Shown here in pieces: positions 8,739 through 18,179 of a stretch of 59,640 nt of DNA. Under the pieces are notes generated by a model. It was given only the letters and a program-made list of their open reading frames with translations. It had not been told where the DNA came from and did no database searches. This DNA comes from Bacteroidales bacterium (GTDB lineage: Bacteria > Bacteroidota > Bacteroidia > Bacteroidales > UBA7960). Where the stretch lies: the NCBI GenBank assembly GCA_003550725.1, contig PUKZ01000165.1, forward strand, positions 1 to 59,640. Reading direction: 5' to 3'. Position 1 is the first letter of the stretch. Every line of letters begins with the position of its first letter. Position numbers and translations under genes: made by a program.

Positions 8739-9929
8739 ATGAATTACTTTAAACAATTAAAGACTGTAGCTTTTTGGGAATACCAAAGGTTTTACAAACT
8801 AAAAAATGAGCTTATCGGTATAGCGGTATTAATTATAATGGGCCTGGTTGGCGGATCTGTAGGAGCAGGTATTCAATCATATGCTGAAGCAGAAAAAGAC
8901 ATTACAATAACGATAACCGATCAGGAAAGCCCGGAGCTTAAAAAGGCTTTATCAGAAAAATTTACTGTTGATATTATTGATGCTTCACAGCAGGATGATT
9001 TTATTGAAAAAATCAAACAAGAAAGAAAAGGCCTTCTTCTGTGCAGCGATGGTGATATCTTCATGCTACATGCATACAAAGAACCACGGCCTATTAATGA
9101 CATACAGAATGTGCTTGACACATATCGCCAGAACCTTGCAATAAAAGAAAAAGGCATTAGCACTGAACAGCTTGACTATGTATTAGAGCCTGCTGAATTT
9201 GAAAAAGAATATTATCGTGAAGAAGAAGCCCAATACCGTACTGTTGCAGCTTATGTTTTTGTTGTTTTAATGATAATGGCGGTATTTAGCAGTTTTGCAT
9301 ACCAGTTTACAGGCATTACCGGTGAGAAGCAATTAAAAGTTACCGAAATGATAGTTTCAGCTATTAAGCCAAAAGTTTGGATGGATGGCAAAATTGTGGG
9401 AATCACCCTTACCGGTTTATCATCAATGCTCTCATACCTTGTTATTGCCATTCTCGGTGGTATTGTAATCTTTATCCTGGCAAACATATCAGCTGCAAGT
9501 GTGCTTAAGTATATACATTTGCCGTCAATTATCCTGTTCTTTTTGTTCACAATAATGGGAATATTAATGTGGAATGCTTTTATGGCTGCCATAGCATCAA
9601 TTATCACCGACCCAAACAATTCCGGAAAGAGTTCGATTATGTTTATTCCTGTGGCTTTTGTGCTTAACTCGTTTTTTGTGATCAGTTATCCTGAGAGTAA
9701 CCTGGCTACTTTCTTTTCATGGTTCCCTCTTACTTCACCATCAACCATGCCTATACTATGGTCAATAACAGATATTGCTTTATGGCAACTGGCAGGTTCG
9801 TTTATAGTTTTAACTGCAACTTTTTATTTGCTCCGCACCCTTGCAGCCAAAATTTTCAGAGTATCTATCCTGATAAGCGGAAACGAACCATCGTGGGGTG
9901 AGGTTTTCAGGTTGGCCTGGAGGGCGTAG
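8739..9929 (+). CDS. ABC-2 type transporter permease (NatB-type)
   Basis: This is a 396-residue integral membrane protein. It has one hydrophobic segment near residues 24-45, then an extracytoplasmic domain of about 115 residues (LKKALSEKFTVDIIDASQQD and onwards), then about five membrane segments between residues 163 and 375 (for example VAAYVFVVLMIMAVFSSFAY). This one-TM, large-loop, five-TM layout is typical of NatB/ABC-2 permeases. The conserved FTGITGEKQLKVTEMIVSAI segment matches the cytoplasmic coupling region of the family. It pairs with the ATPase directly upstream. NatAB proteins export Na+ in Bacillus; here the substrate is unknown. Confidence 0.85.
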   Translation: MNYFKQLKTVAFWEYQRFYKLKNELIGIAVLIIMGLVGGSVGAGIQSYAEAEKDITITITDQESPELKKALSEKFTVDIIDASQQDDFIEKIKQERKGLLLCSDGDIFMLHAYKEPRPINDIQNVLDTYRQNLAIKEKGISTEQLDYVLEPAEFEKEYYREEEAQYRTVAAYVFVVLMIMAVFSSFAYQFTGITGEKQLKVTEMIVSAIKPKVWMDGKIVGITLTGLSSMLSYLVIAILGGIVIFILANISAASVLKYIHLPSIILFFLFTIMGILMWNAFMAAIASIITDPNNSGKSSIMFIPVAFVLNSFFVISYPESNLATFFSWFPLTSPSTMPILWSITDIALWQLAGSFIVLTATFYLLRTLAAKIFRVSILISGNEPSWGEVFRLAWRA

Positions 9930-9936
9930 AGTGATT

Positions 9937-9967
9937 TTTGATATTTTTATTTTTAATGCTATATTTG
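9937..9967 (+). promoter_or_regulatory. Canonical Bacteroidota promoter for the DUF4143 ATPase gene
   Basis: A -33 TTTG at 9937-9940 and a -7 TATATTTG at 9960-9967 are separated by exactly 19 bases, matching the known TTTG-N19-TAnnTTTG consensus. Transcription would start near 9974. This favours the ATG at 10002 over the upstream TTG at 9978 as the real start of the next gene. Confidence 0.7.
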
Positions 9968-10001
9968 CATAGAAATATTGAATTTGAAATCCAAGATATC
10001 T

Positions 10002-11168
10002 ATGTTAATAAAAAGGCAAATTGAAAGCACAGTAGATGAATACAGTAATGTATTCCCTGTAATAGCAATACTTGGGCCAAGGCAATGCGGTAAAACGACT
10101 TTCACTAAACAATATATTGAGAATAACCTGGCATCATATATTTATCTTGATCTGGAAAAGCCTACGGATTACAATAAACTGGAAAATCCACAGCTTTACT
10201 TTTCAGAAAATCCTGACAAATGTATTATTATTGACGAGATACAGCGTAAGCCTGAACTTTTCCCTGTATTAAGGTCTGTCATTGATGAGAAAAAAGATAA
10301 TTGCCGGTTTATTATTCTTGGCTCGGCAAGTCCTGATCTTATCAAACAAAGTTCCGAAACTCTTGCAGGCAGAATAGGTTATGTTGAATTGGCTCCATTT
10401 TCTTACACTGAAATAGCTGAAAATTATAATTTGCAAAAACATTTTTTTTCCGGGGGATTTCCTCCTGCTTATTTGTCTAAAAGCATCAGGTCTTCAAATA
10501 TTTGGTTGGATAATTTCATTAAAACTTATATAGAGAGAGATTTGCCCATGTTAGGTTTAAAGGCCAATCCTAACTTGGTCCGCAAGCTTTGGGAAATGCT
10601 GTCATGGCAAGCAGGCAGTTTGCTGAATTATAACACATTATCAGGGTCATTGGGTGTCTCTAACAAAACGGTATCAAACTATATTGACTTTTTAGAGAAC
10701 TCTTATATTGTTTACCGCCTTCATCCATATAGCTACAACATTAAGAAACGCCTTGTTAAAACCCCTAAAATATATTTGTCTGATACGGGGGTTTTACACC
10801 GGCTTTTGCGGATAACCGATTATGAACAACTATTGGGTAACCCCTTAGTTGGAAGGACATGGGAAAACTTTATAATCAATCAAATCAGAAATCAAAAATC
10901 ATCTGATTATGATCTGTATTTTTTCAGAACTCATGCCGGGGCTGAACTGGATCTGCTACTGGTAAAAGGATTGAAACCGGAAATGTCGGTAGAGATAAAA
11001 TTTTCAGAAAAGCCTAAAGTTTCAAGAGGTTTTATCAGCAACATTGAAACATTAAATACGAAGAAAAACTTCATAATAACACCGGTCTCAAAAGAAGACT
11101 ATAAAATAAGAAATAACATTGTTGTTTGCGGATATGATGTTTTTCTTGAAAAATATTTAAATATATAA
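10002..11168 (+). CDS. AAA ATPase with DUF4143 C-terminal domain
   Basis: The protein is about 388 residues from ATG 10002; the frame is open from a TTG at 9978, but the promoter position argues against that start. An N-terminal AAA_14-type domain carries Walker A LGPRQCGKTTF and Walker B CIIIDEIQRKPELF. A winged-helix-like middle (SLGVSNKTVSNYIDFLENSY) leads to a C-terminal DUF4143 domain with E-x-D and ExK residues (AGAELDLLLVKG, then MSVEIKFS), a PD-(D/E)XK-nuclease-like arrangement. The family is abundant in Bacteroidota and archaea, often in many scattered copies, and its function is poorly known. It is monocistronic here with its own promoter, which fits a mobile accessory gene. Confidence 0.85.
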   Translation: MLIKRQIESTVDEYSNVFPVIAILGPRQCGKTTFTKQYIENNLASYIYLDLEKPTDYNKLENPQLYFSENPDKCIIIDEIQRKPELFPVLRSVIDEKKDNCRFIILGSASPDLIKQSSETLAGRIGYVELAPFSYTEIAENYNLQKHFFSGGFPPAYLSKSIRSSNIWLDNFIKTYIERDLPMLGLKANPNLVRKLWEMLSWQAGSLLNYNTLSGSLGVSNKTVSNYIDFLENSYIVYRLHPYSYNIKKRLVKTPKIYLSDTGVLHRLLRITDYEQLLGNPLVGRTWENFIINQIRNQKSSDYDLYFFRTHAGAELDLLLVKGLKPEMSVEIKFSEKPKVSRGFISNIETLNTKKNFIITPVSKEDYKIRNNIVVCGYDVFLEKYLNI

Positions 11169-11410
11169 TTTGTGCTAAAGTTGAATGATGTAAGGTTTAA
11201 TTTAAAATTATAACTACTACCGTTTTTTATGCCTTATATTTTTTGGTTGTTCTTAGTTCTTGATTTTGTCATTTTTTAATGATAAAAAGTTTATCCGATA
11301 GGATAAATAACCTGGCAGATATTACTCATAAAAATGTAACTTTTACCTAATTTTGATTACTAAATAATTGAAACTAATAAATTCAGCATGTTGAATAAAT
11401 TTAAACCTGA

Positions 11411-11806
11411 GCTTCTTATATATATCCCGGCTGGGACTTGTTTATAACCACATTAAGTTATGCAATTGGTGGCCCGGCAATGATGTTTGTTTATATTTAT
11501 ATTTTAGCACTGATTTACCATAAAAATGTTCTGAATAAAATCATTCAAGCAATATGCAAAACAGGTCAAATGGCTTTTACCAACTACCTGACCCAATCAA
11601 TTATTTGCACGACCATCTTTTATTCATACGGTTTGGGTTTATATGGAAAAGTTAATTTCTGGCAAGGGATTTTGCTAGCTATTGCTATTTATATAGTTCA
11701 GGTCATTTGGAGCCATTACTGGCTGAAATACTATAAATTTGGCCCGTTTGAATGGCTATGGCGTTCAATGACTTATGGTAAGCGGCAGCCGATGAGAAGA
11801 AACTGA
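11411..11806 (+). pseudogene. DUF418 membrane protein, C-terminal remnant
   Basis: The frame is open from 11411 (after a TGA at 11408), with a TTG at 11438 as the first possible start. The sequence (SYAIGGPAMMFVYIYILAL, then KTGQMAFTNYLTQSIICTTI and YGLGLYGKVNFWQGILLAIA) matches the end of DUF418 proteins, including the G.MA.TNYL.QS motif and the final KYYKFGPFEWLWRSMTYGK. Full-length members have around 350-400 residues and about eight or more membrane segments, and only the last third is present. No upstream part is found between 11169 and 11410. Probably a 5'-deleted pseudogene. Confidence 0.7.
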
Positions 11807-12038
11807 TTTTCACAAACAAAAACTTATATAAAACATTTATTAAAAATTATTAACTTTACACATATTCATTTAACCACACCAATAAGCTTTACATTGACGC
11901 AAACACTTTATATAAAGTTATTCGATTACTTTTAAAAACTTTTTTCTCTTTTCTTTGTAACTTAACATTTATATTTTTATCTTACATTTCGAAAGTAAGT
12001 AAGTTATTGTAAAACAGATTGCTAATTCTAGTTTTGAG

Positions 12039-12545
12039 ATGAAACCAAAAGAAATAATTGTAAATGATAAAATGCAGCAGGGGTATCGCTACCTGTTAAC
12101 TAAGCCTATGGGTCGGTGCTTTCACCGGGACTTTTCTCCTGATCTCACTCCTAAGCAAATGCTGGAGTTGGGGGTTTTTGGCGGAAAGTACATGAATGAT
12201 TGCCGCGAAGAGTTTCCGGCCTCGTGGTTTGAAAAAGCAAAATTGTCTCCTGATCGATCAGATCCTAAGATCAACTATTTCAAGGTAAATGCTTCTAAAC
12301 CTCTTTCATATTGGATTGAAAAGGGTTGGATCAGGTCTCAGGATCCCAGGGGATGGTTTCAATGGTATTGCAGATACTATATGGGTAGACGATCAGAAGA
12401 TGATGAACGCCAGATCAAACGCTGGAAAGCAATGCAACGCCACATTGGTCAGCTTAAAAAAAACTGCCGTGAAAAAGACCTGGCATGCAGGCCAGCCCAA
12501 AGACAGGCTCTTTTGCACTGGGCATATGATAGCAGGAAAATATAA
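12039..12545 (+). CDS. Conserved protein of unknown function, Trp/Arg-rich
   Basis: The 168-residue soluble protein begins at an ATG preceded by GAG. It contains a TPKQMLELGVFGGKYMNDC block, PLSYWIEKGWI, and a strongly patterned stretch DPRGWFQWYCRYYMGRRSED followed by DERQIKRWKAM. I recall the same block order (GAFGG.Y, FWE.KGWI, DP.GW.QWYCR...GRR..DDERQI.RW) in proteins of many bacteria and also fungi and plants, but no function is known to me. The dense W/Y/R pattern suggests nucleic-acid or nucleotide binding, which is speculation. There is no signal peptide and the gene stands alone. Confidence 0.75.
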   Translation: MKPKEIIVNDKMQQGYRYLLTKPMGRCFHRDFSPDLTPKQMLELGVFGGKYMNDCREEFPASWFEKAKLSPDRSDPKINYFKVNASKPLSYWIEKGWIRSQDPRGWFQWYCRYYMGRRSEDDERQIKRWKAMQRHIGQLKKNCREKDLACRPAQRQALLHWAYDSRKI

Positions 12546-12817
12546 TACTATAGCAGAAAACACACTAAACAGCTCCTTCAGATGCAATATACGGCTTTGG
12601 GTTTTACATCCTTATTTTCCAATTTTATGACATATTTGTTTTCCGGTAACAAGTTATTTCTCATTTCTTGTTTTGAAAACTTTTTCACCCTTGCTTTACC
12701 ATATTTATCAAAAGTTGCATTTGATACTTGAACTTCCAGTGCAATTTAAACTAATACCAATATAATTCATATTAAAAAAAATTGTAAACTTGCAACTAAT
12801 AATTAAATAAATATATT

Positions 12818-13093
12818 ATGAGTAAAGCATTAAAATTGTTCAAAAGCAAGGAGCACAAGAGCCGCTCTGATGTGGTTGGCTTTCTTAAGCAGTTAGCAGA
12901 AAAAATCGAAAATGGTAATGTTACCTTACGCGGCGGTAGTGAAGAGATCCGACTCGAAATCCCCGACAAGGTTGTTCTCGAGGTGGAAGTTGATGAAGAA
13001 GAGAAAAAAGCAAAAGGCAAAGAACACAGCCTTGAAATTGAAATAAAATGGTATGATAAGGATATTTTAAACGACTCAATTAAAATTGAGTAA
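12818..13093 (+). CDS. Amphi-Trp domain protein
   Basis: This 91-residue acidic protein shows the amphi-Trp domain pattern: LFKSKEHKSRSDVVGFLKQL (Ser/Thr then VA.FLxxLA), NVTLRGGSEEIRLEIPDKV and ELEVDEEEKK-like acid-rich strands, then EIEIKWYD near the C-terminus carrying the single conserved Trp. The family is small and widely distributed in bacteria and haloarchaea, with no firm function. It is probably cytoplasmic and monocistronic, and the spacing to its neighbours gives no operon context. Confidence 0.7.
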   Translation: MSKALKLFKSKEHKSRSDVVGFLKQLAEKIENGNVTLRGGSEEIRLEIPDKVVLEVEVDEEEKKAKGKEHSLEIEIKWYDKDILNDSIKIE

Positions 13094-13680
13094 AAGGTAA
13101 CAATATTAAACTTCATTTATTTTATAAAAGTCTTTGATAATAGATAAGAGTATAAAAAGAACTTGAATGCAGCGAAAGGCATAATACTATATTTTTTTAT
13201 TTGTACAAAATTTATTTCAGGTTCTAATTATAACTATTTAGTAATTGGTAACGAGTAACGATTAACACGCTAAACTCATCTTCTTTCGTGAATATTTAGT
13301 TAATGAGGGTTTTATTTTTTGTGATCTTTTGCGGTATGATATAATTTAAACAAAGTTTTAAATGTAATTTTAACTGCTTAGGATTAGCTCTGTATACTTC
13401 ATAACTCAAAAATTTTCTTAAAATATTATTTTCATCTTAAATTGCAATTCCCAACCTAATAACAATCCATAAAATTATCTTTAACCATATTCGATCGTTA
13501 ACGGCAATCCTTGTATTATCCTGCAGAGTAATTAATTATCAGTTTATTTATATGTTTTTTATAAAAATCGTGTAACTTTTAAAACACACAAACCGTCTTA
13601 TTAACAATATAATTACAAGGATATAAGAATGGTTAATATCTAATTAATATAAAACTTATTTATTTAAAAATCTTTCATTT
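13094..13680. other. 587-base gene-free stretch
   Basis: No coding pattern, RNA gene or strong hairpin is seen. A short direct repeat (TAACGA twice within 14 bases near 13249-13262) is present. The region separates the decayed and accessory left end from the serine hydrolase gene. Confidence 0.5.
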
Positions 13681-15366
13681 ATGAAAACAGCAATCTTAAC
13701 ATTCAGTCTCATCAGCATCCTGTTTTTAACAAACCTGACAGCAGGAACTATCGCTGAAAATAAATCAGCGAAGATTGATTCAATTATTTCACAACAACAC
13801 TCAGAGGGTCAACCAGGAGGTGTTCTGGCTGTAATCTCAAAAGGTGATATTGCTGAAAAAAGATTCTTTGGCATTATGAATTCTGAAAATAATATAGTTA
13901 TAGATGAAAATACACTTTTTGATATAGCTTCAGTTGCTAAGCAATTTACGGCTTTTTCAATATTGTTGCTTGAAAAGGATGAGCAAATCGACCTTGACAG
14001 CGATATAAGGGAGTATCTTTCTTACTTGCCTGATTATGGCTACGAGATAACTATACGCAATCTCATTCAGCATACATCCGGAATAGCATCAACTGATTGG
14101 CTAAGGCTTTTATCAGGCATTCCTTTTGATATTAAATGGACTCATCAGGACGAAATTGACATAATTAAGAAATATTCCAGGCTTAACTTTACGCCTAATA
14201 CCAAACATGTTTATTCAAATGCCGGATATTCTTTGCTTGCAAGTATAGTAGAAGAAGTTAGCGGGATGTCTTTTCCGCATTTCTTATCCAAAAAGGTGTT
14301 TAAACCACTTGAAATGAAAACAGCTGTAGTTTATGACAGCCCTAAAAATGAGCAATTAAACAGTGCAACAGGCTACAAAATAGTTAATGAAAAAGCTGAA
14401 GTTGTTAGTTCATCTGAGGACTTTTCTTATGGAAGTGGAAATATTCATGCCAGTATTAATGATATGATATCCTGGGGAAATAATTTTTTCTCTCCAAAGG
14501 TGGGAGATAAAAATATTATTAACAGGATGCTCAGCAAGTATAATGTTCTGGAAAATGGTGACAGTATTAGTTACACCTATGGTTTGTATGTCAGAGAATA
14601 TAAAGGTGTAAAAATGGTTTCTCATAGTGGTGGCATCCCCGGCTTTAGAAGCCAGTTTATGATTTTTCCTGAAGACGAACTTATTGTAATAGTAATGCTG
14701 AATAATGAAAGTATTAACTCCAGTGCAATTGCAACTTCTGTTGCTGAGCTATACCTTGCAGACAGAATTATGGAAAAAGAGGTTGCTAAAAGGGTTGAAA
14801 CTGAGCTGAATTTATCTAAAACCAAAAGTTATACCGGTAATTATACTTTACCTGATGGCATGGAATTTGAATTTGTTCTTGAAAAAGATACCTTCTGGCT
14901 ACTTTTGCCCGGAGACCATAAATTCCAACTTTTTGCAGAAAGTGATACTGAATTCTTTTTAAAAGATTTTGATGCCCGGGTGACTTTTTTAGACGATTCT
15001 GATGGTGATGTGAATGAAATGATATGGCATCAGGGCGGCAATGATTATCATGCCACAAGGAGTGTTGACAGAGTTCCTTTGACACTGGAGGAAACAGCTA
15101 TGTTTGCAGGTGATTATTATCAAAAAGACCTTAAAACTGATTATAAAGTTGTTTTTGAAAATGACAAGCTGTCTCTGCATCCACCTGAAACATTTGAAAA
15201 GTATTTTGGAGCTAGCTTTATTGACCTTAATCACGTAAATGGCGATAGATTTGCGACAGATAGATTTGGTATGGTTGAATTCACACGTAATAATAAGAAT
15301 GAGATTAACGGTTTCATTTTGATGAATATCGGGCGATTACAAAATGTTGAATTCATTAAAAGATAA
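13681..15366 (+). CDS. Serine hydrolase (class C beta-lactamase/PBP-like), exported
   Basis: The 561-residue protein has a signal peptide (LTFSLISILFLTNLTAGTIA). It carries all three catalytic motifs of the beta-lactamase/D-Ala-D-Ala-peptidase fold: SVAK (SxxK, about residue 86), YSNAGYSLLA (YxN, about 178) and HSGGIPGFRS (HxG, about 318). The N-terminal 350 residues form the catalytic domain. About 200 C-terminal residues form beta-rich accessory domains (SKTKSYTGNYTLPDGMEFEF). The family includes esterases, peptidases and true beta-lactamases; the substrate here is unknown. It is predicted to be periplasmic. The gene stands alone, and the truncated relative at the left end of the window shares the accessory-domain style. 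Confidence 0.85.
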   Translation: MKTAILTFSLISILFLTNLTAGTIAENKSAKIDSIISQQHSEGQPGGVLAVISKGDIAEKRFFGIMNSENNIVIDENTLFDIASVAKQFTAFSILLLEKDEQIDLDSDIREYLSYLPDYGYEITIRNLIQHTSGIASTDWLRLLSGIPFDIKWTHQDEIDIIKKYSRLNFTPNTKHVYSNAGYSLLASIVEEVSGMSFPHFLSKKVFKPLEMKTAVVYDSPKNEQLNSATGYKIVNEKAEVVSSSEDFSYGSGNIHASINDMISWGNNFFSPKVGDKNIINRMLSKYNVLENGDSISYTYGLYVREYKGVKMVSHSGGIPGFRSQFMIFPEDELIVIVMLNNESINSSAIATSVAELYLADRIMEKEVAKRVETELNLSKTKSYTGNYTLPDGMEFEFVLEKDTFWLLLPGDHKFQLFAESDTEFFLKDFDARVTFLDDSDGDVNEMIWHQGGNDYHATRSVDRVPLTLEETAMFAGDYYQKDLKTDYKVVFENDKLSLHPPETFEKYFGASFIDLNHVNGDRFATDRFGMVEFTRNNKNEINGFILMNIGRLQNVEFIKR

Positions 15367-15530
15367 ATAAAACAAAAGGATAATATAATCAATTATTGAT
15401 TGTGCCTGTGTAATATACTATCATAAAACAATATAAGACGCCACTTAAAATTAACATAAAACAATCCTTATCACATACAGCTTCCAGCCTTATGATTTGA
15501 CTGTATTCAAAAATTATCAGAGTAAATCAT

Positions 15531-16637
15531 TTATTTACCTTCATAAACTGCACCACTAATATTATCTTGTTTTCCGCCGGAAGCACTTTTTAGAATATTA
15601 GGCATGTTATTTATTCGTAATACCCCCAAAAAGGCAAAAACAATAGCTTCTTTATAATCTATTATATCGTCAGCAGGAATAAAAACCTCTGATTCAAGTC
15701 TGTTTTTTAATAGCTTAATTAAAAATTTATTGTGGCCACCTCCACCTGTAACAAGAATTCTTTTTACTGAATATTTTGATGTTATTTTTTTTACCTGGCA
15801 TGTAATATGTTCGTAAAAAGACCTTAATATATCTTGCAATGGCATATTATTATATTTTTCGATAAGAGGGAATACATGCTTGTCAACCCATTCGGCACCA
15901 AGAGATTTGGGTGGTGTCTTTTTATAAAATGCCAGATCATTGAGATCGCTAATAAAATCAACTGATAAACTTCCCAGGCTTGCAATTTTCCCATCCGGAT
16001 CATAATAATATTTTTTATCTATATCATCAGATAATAACCCGGAAACTTCCTTACTTCTTTTTTTAACAAGGTAATTTATAACAAAGTTAACCGGACAAAT
16101 ATCAAAAGCCAGCCTTTTATCCTGATATTTAAAAGATATATTGGCAAAGCCCCCCAAATTAAGACAAGCATCATATTGACCAAAAAGCAGCTCATCTCCT
16201 ATAGGCACAATAGGAGCTCCCTGACCGCCTGAAGCCACATTCATAGACCTAAAATCACATACTACTGTACATCGGGTTTTAGCAGCAATAGCAGAACCAT
16301 CACCTATCTGAAAAGTAAAGCCGTTTCCAGGCTGATGATAAATAGTATGACCATGACTGGCTATAATATCAGGAGAATTAAGTCGATACTTTTTTAAAAA
16401 ATCGTTTGTTATTTTCCCAAGGTAATGACCATATTCAACATGGTTTTTTATTAGCTCTTGAGAATTTATTCGGGGAGCATTAGTCAGTTTATCAGTCCAT
16501 TTTTCTGAATAGCTTATTTTTTGAGCTTTAATAATTCTGAAATCCCAAAAGGATTTTTTTTTCTCAAACTCGCAATATGCAATGTCTACCCCATCAAGAG
16601 ATGTCCCCGACATTAGTCCGATAGCAGTATGTTTCAC
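15531..16637 (-). CDS. anmK: Anhydro-N-acetylmuramic acid kinase
   Basis: This 368-residue enzyme phosphorylates 1,6-anhydro-MurNAc while opening its anhydro ring, giving MurNAc-6-phosphate for peptidoglycan recycling. Visible motifs are the ATP-binding GLMSGTSLDGVD at residues 8-18, NLGGFANIS near 180 and VTGGGGHNKFLIKLL near 295, all in the positions expected for AnmK (sugar kinase/actin-like fold). The length is normal. It lies 133 bases downstream of murF on the same strand and may be co-transcribed, joining cell-wall synthesis and recycling. Confidence 0.93.
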   Translation of the reverse strand: MKHTAIGLMSGTSLDGVDIAYCEFEKKKSFWDFRIIKAQKISYSEKWTDKLTNAPRINSQELIKNHVEYGHYLGKITNDFLKKYRLNSPDIIASHGHTIYHQPGNGFTFQIGDGSAIAAKTRCTVVCDFRSMNVASGGQGAPIVPIGDELLFGQYDACLNLGGFANISFKYQDKRLAFDICPVNFVINYLVKKRSKEVSGLLSDDIDKKYYYDPDGKIASLGSLSVDFISDLNDLAFYKKTPPKSLGAEWVDKHVFPLIEKYNNMPLQDILRSFYEHITCQVKKITSKYSVKRILVTGGGGHNKFLIKLLKNRLESEVFIPADDIIDYKEAIVFAFLGVLRINNMPNILKSASGGKQDNISGAVYEGK

Positions 16638-16770
16638 AAGAATATGTTTGTTAATTGCTCTTTTTATACTTTAAAAATTGCCAATACGATATTATAGTAA
16701 TGAGCAAGTAAATATTAAAATTTGAATTTATTTATGATTAACACTTATATTTTTACACTAATAGCATAAT

Positions 16771-18078
16771 TTAAAGGTAATCAATTATTTTTTCTAGCCC
16801 AACACCTCTTGATGCTTTAATTAGTATGTTACTATTTGACAGAGGATTATGTTTTAGCCATGTAATAATTTCTTTATTATCATAAAAGCAACTCAGATTT
16901 TGCCCGTTCTTTGCAACGGCAGAGAATTCTTTACCGACTAAAAGTATTTTATCATATTTTTGTTTAAGAACTTCATTTAATATTTTTGCATGCTCTTTTT
17001 TAGAATCTTCACCCAGTTCCAACATATCACCAAGAATAACGACCTTATTGGCAAGATTCATTGAATAAAAAGCTTCAATAGCCTGATTCATGCTGGTGGG
17101 ATTAGCATTATAGGCATCCATAAGAATGGTGTTGCGATCTGTTTCAATCAATTGCGAACGGTTGTTTGTTGGAATATAAGATTCGATGGCTTTTTTAATA
17201 TCTTCTTTTTCCACTCCGAAGTAAGACCCTACACTTATAGCCGCCATTATATTTTCAAAATTATAGTTACCGAAAACATTACTACTTATAACATATTTTT
17301 TGTTTAACGACTTTTTACATGAGAAAGTAATTTTTAAAAATTTATTGGTTTTATGAATTTCCCCGAAATAATCAGCATTCTGTGATTTGCCATAAGTAAT
17401 TTTTGGTAGATTGCCTGATAGTTTAAACAATTTAGGGTCATCATAATTAACAAAGACCTTACCATTGTTATTCTTTATATATTCATACAGTTCAGATTTC
17501 GCCTTAGTTATATTTTCAATATTTTTAAAACCTTCAAGATGTGCTTTTCCAATATTCGTAATAATTCCATATGATGGTTTTGCCAGTTGGCAAAGCTCAT
17601 GTATTTCACCGACATGATTTGCGCCCATTTCCACCACAGCAATTTCAGCATCATTTTTTATTGATAGTATTGTTATAGGAACACCAATATGATTGTTGTA
17701 GTTACCTTTTGTAGCATATGTTTTATATTTTTTTCCAAGAACGGTAGATATAAGTTCTTTTGTTGTTGTTTTACCATTTGTACCTGTAATTCCTATAAAT
17801 GGAATATTGAAAATATTTCTGTGACTTAGCGCAATAGAGTGTAATGTTTTCAAAACATCGGGCACAAGCACAAATTTATCATTTTCGACTATTTTGGGGT
17901 CATCAACAACTGCTATTTCACAACCTTTGTTTATCGCATCATTTGCAAAATTGTTTCCATCAAAGTTTTCTCCCTTAAGAGCAAAAAAAATGGTGTTGTT
18001 TTTTGCTTCCCTGCTATCGGTACAAATTGCACTTCCGGACAAAATTGCATTATATATTTTTTTTTCAGCCTTATCCAT
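16771..18078 (-). CDS. murF: UDP-N-acetylmuramoyl-tripeptide--D-alanyl-D-alanine ligase
   Basis: MurF adds D-Ala-D-Ala to the UDP-MurNAc tripeptide using ATP, the last cytoplasmic step of the stem peptide. Motifs visible are the substrate-side TDSREAKNNTIFFALKG, the P-loop GITGTNGKTTTKELI, GNYNNHIGVPITIL, VVEMGANHVGEI and DAYNANPTSM, in the right order for the Mur ligase fold. The frame is open to an ATG at 18123, but that codon lies inside the terminator hairpin of the upstream gene. The ATG at 18078 (MDKAEKKIYNAILSGS) gives about 435 residues and a normal N-terminus, so I chose it. It is transcribed leftwards after gldJ. Its D-Ala-D-Ala substrate would come from the Ddl at 39047. Confidence 0.93.
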   Translation of the reverse strand: MDKAEKKIYNAILSGSAICTDSREAKNNTIFFALKGENFDGNNFANDAINKGCEIAVVDDPKIVENDKFVLVPDVLKTLHSIALSHRNIFNIPFIGITGTNGKTTTKELISTVLGKKYKTYATKGNYNNHIGVPITILSIKNDAEIAVVEMGANHVGEIHELCQLAKPSYGIITNIGKAHLEGFKNIENITKAKSELYEYIKNNNGKVFVNYDDPKLFKLSGNLPKITYGKSQNADYFGEIHKTNKFLKITFSCKKSLNKKYVISSNVFGNYNFENIMAAISVGSYFGVEKEDIKKAIESYIPTNNRSQLIETDRNTILMDAYNANPTSMNQAIEAFYSMNLANKVVILGDMLELGEDSKKEHAKILNEVLKQKYDKILLVGKEFSAVAKNGQNLSCFYDNKEIITWLKHNPLSNSNILIKASRGVGLEKIIDYL

Positions 18079-18111
18079 CAAAAATTGAAATATTTTTAAA
18101 TACCTGGTTTT

Positions 18112-18145
18112 AAAAAACCCCATTTGAGAATAACAAATGGGGTTT
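18112..18145 (-). terminator. Intrinsic terminator downstream of gldJ
   Basis: A perfect 12-base inverted repeat (AAACCCCATTTG at 18115-18126, CAAATGGGGTTT at 18134-18145) with a 7-base loop is followed on the minus strand by a T run. It ends gldJ transcription 35 bases after its stop codon and lies just before the murF start, so murF may depend on read-through or on a nearby promoter. Confidence 0.8.
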
Positions 18146-18179
18146 GTAAATATTATATTACAAGATTTTCAAAAAAACG

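Noticed and set aside
13681-15366. A beta-lactamase resistance gene
   Set aside because: The SxxK/YxN/HxG motifs identify the fold, but the long C-terminal accessory domain and general sequence fit the broad serine hydrolase group. Resistance cannot be claimed.
18078-18123. The longer MurF start at 18123
   Set aside because: It falls inside the terminator stem of the upstream gene and adds residues (GFFKTRYLKIFQFL) unlike MurF N-termini.
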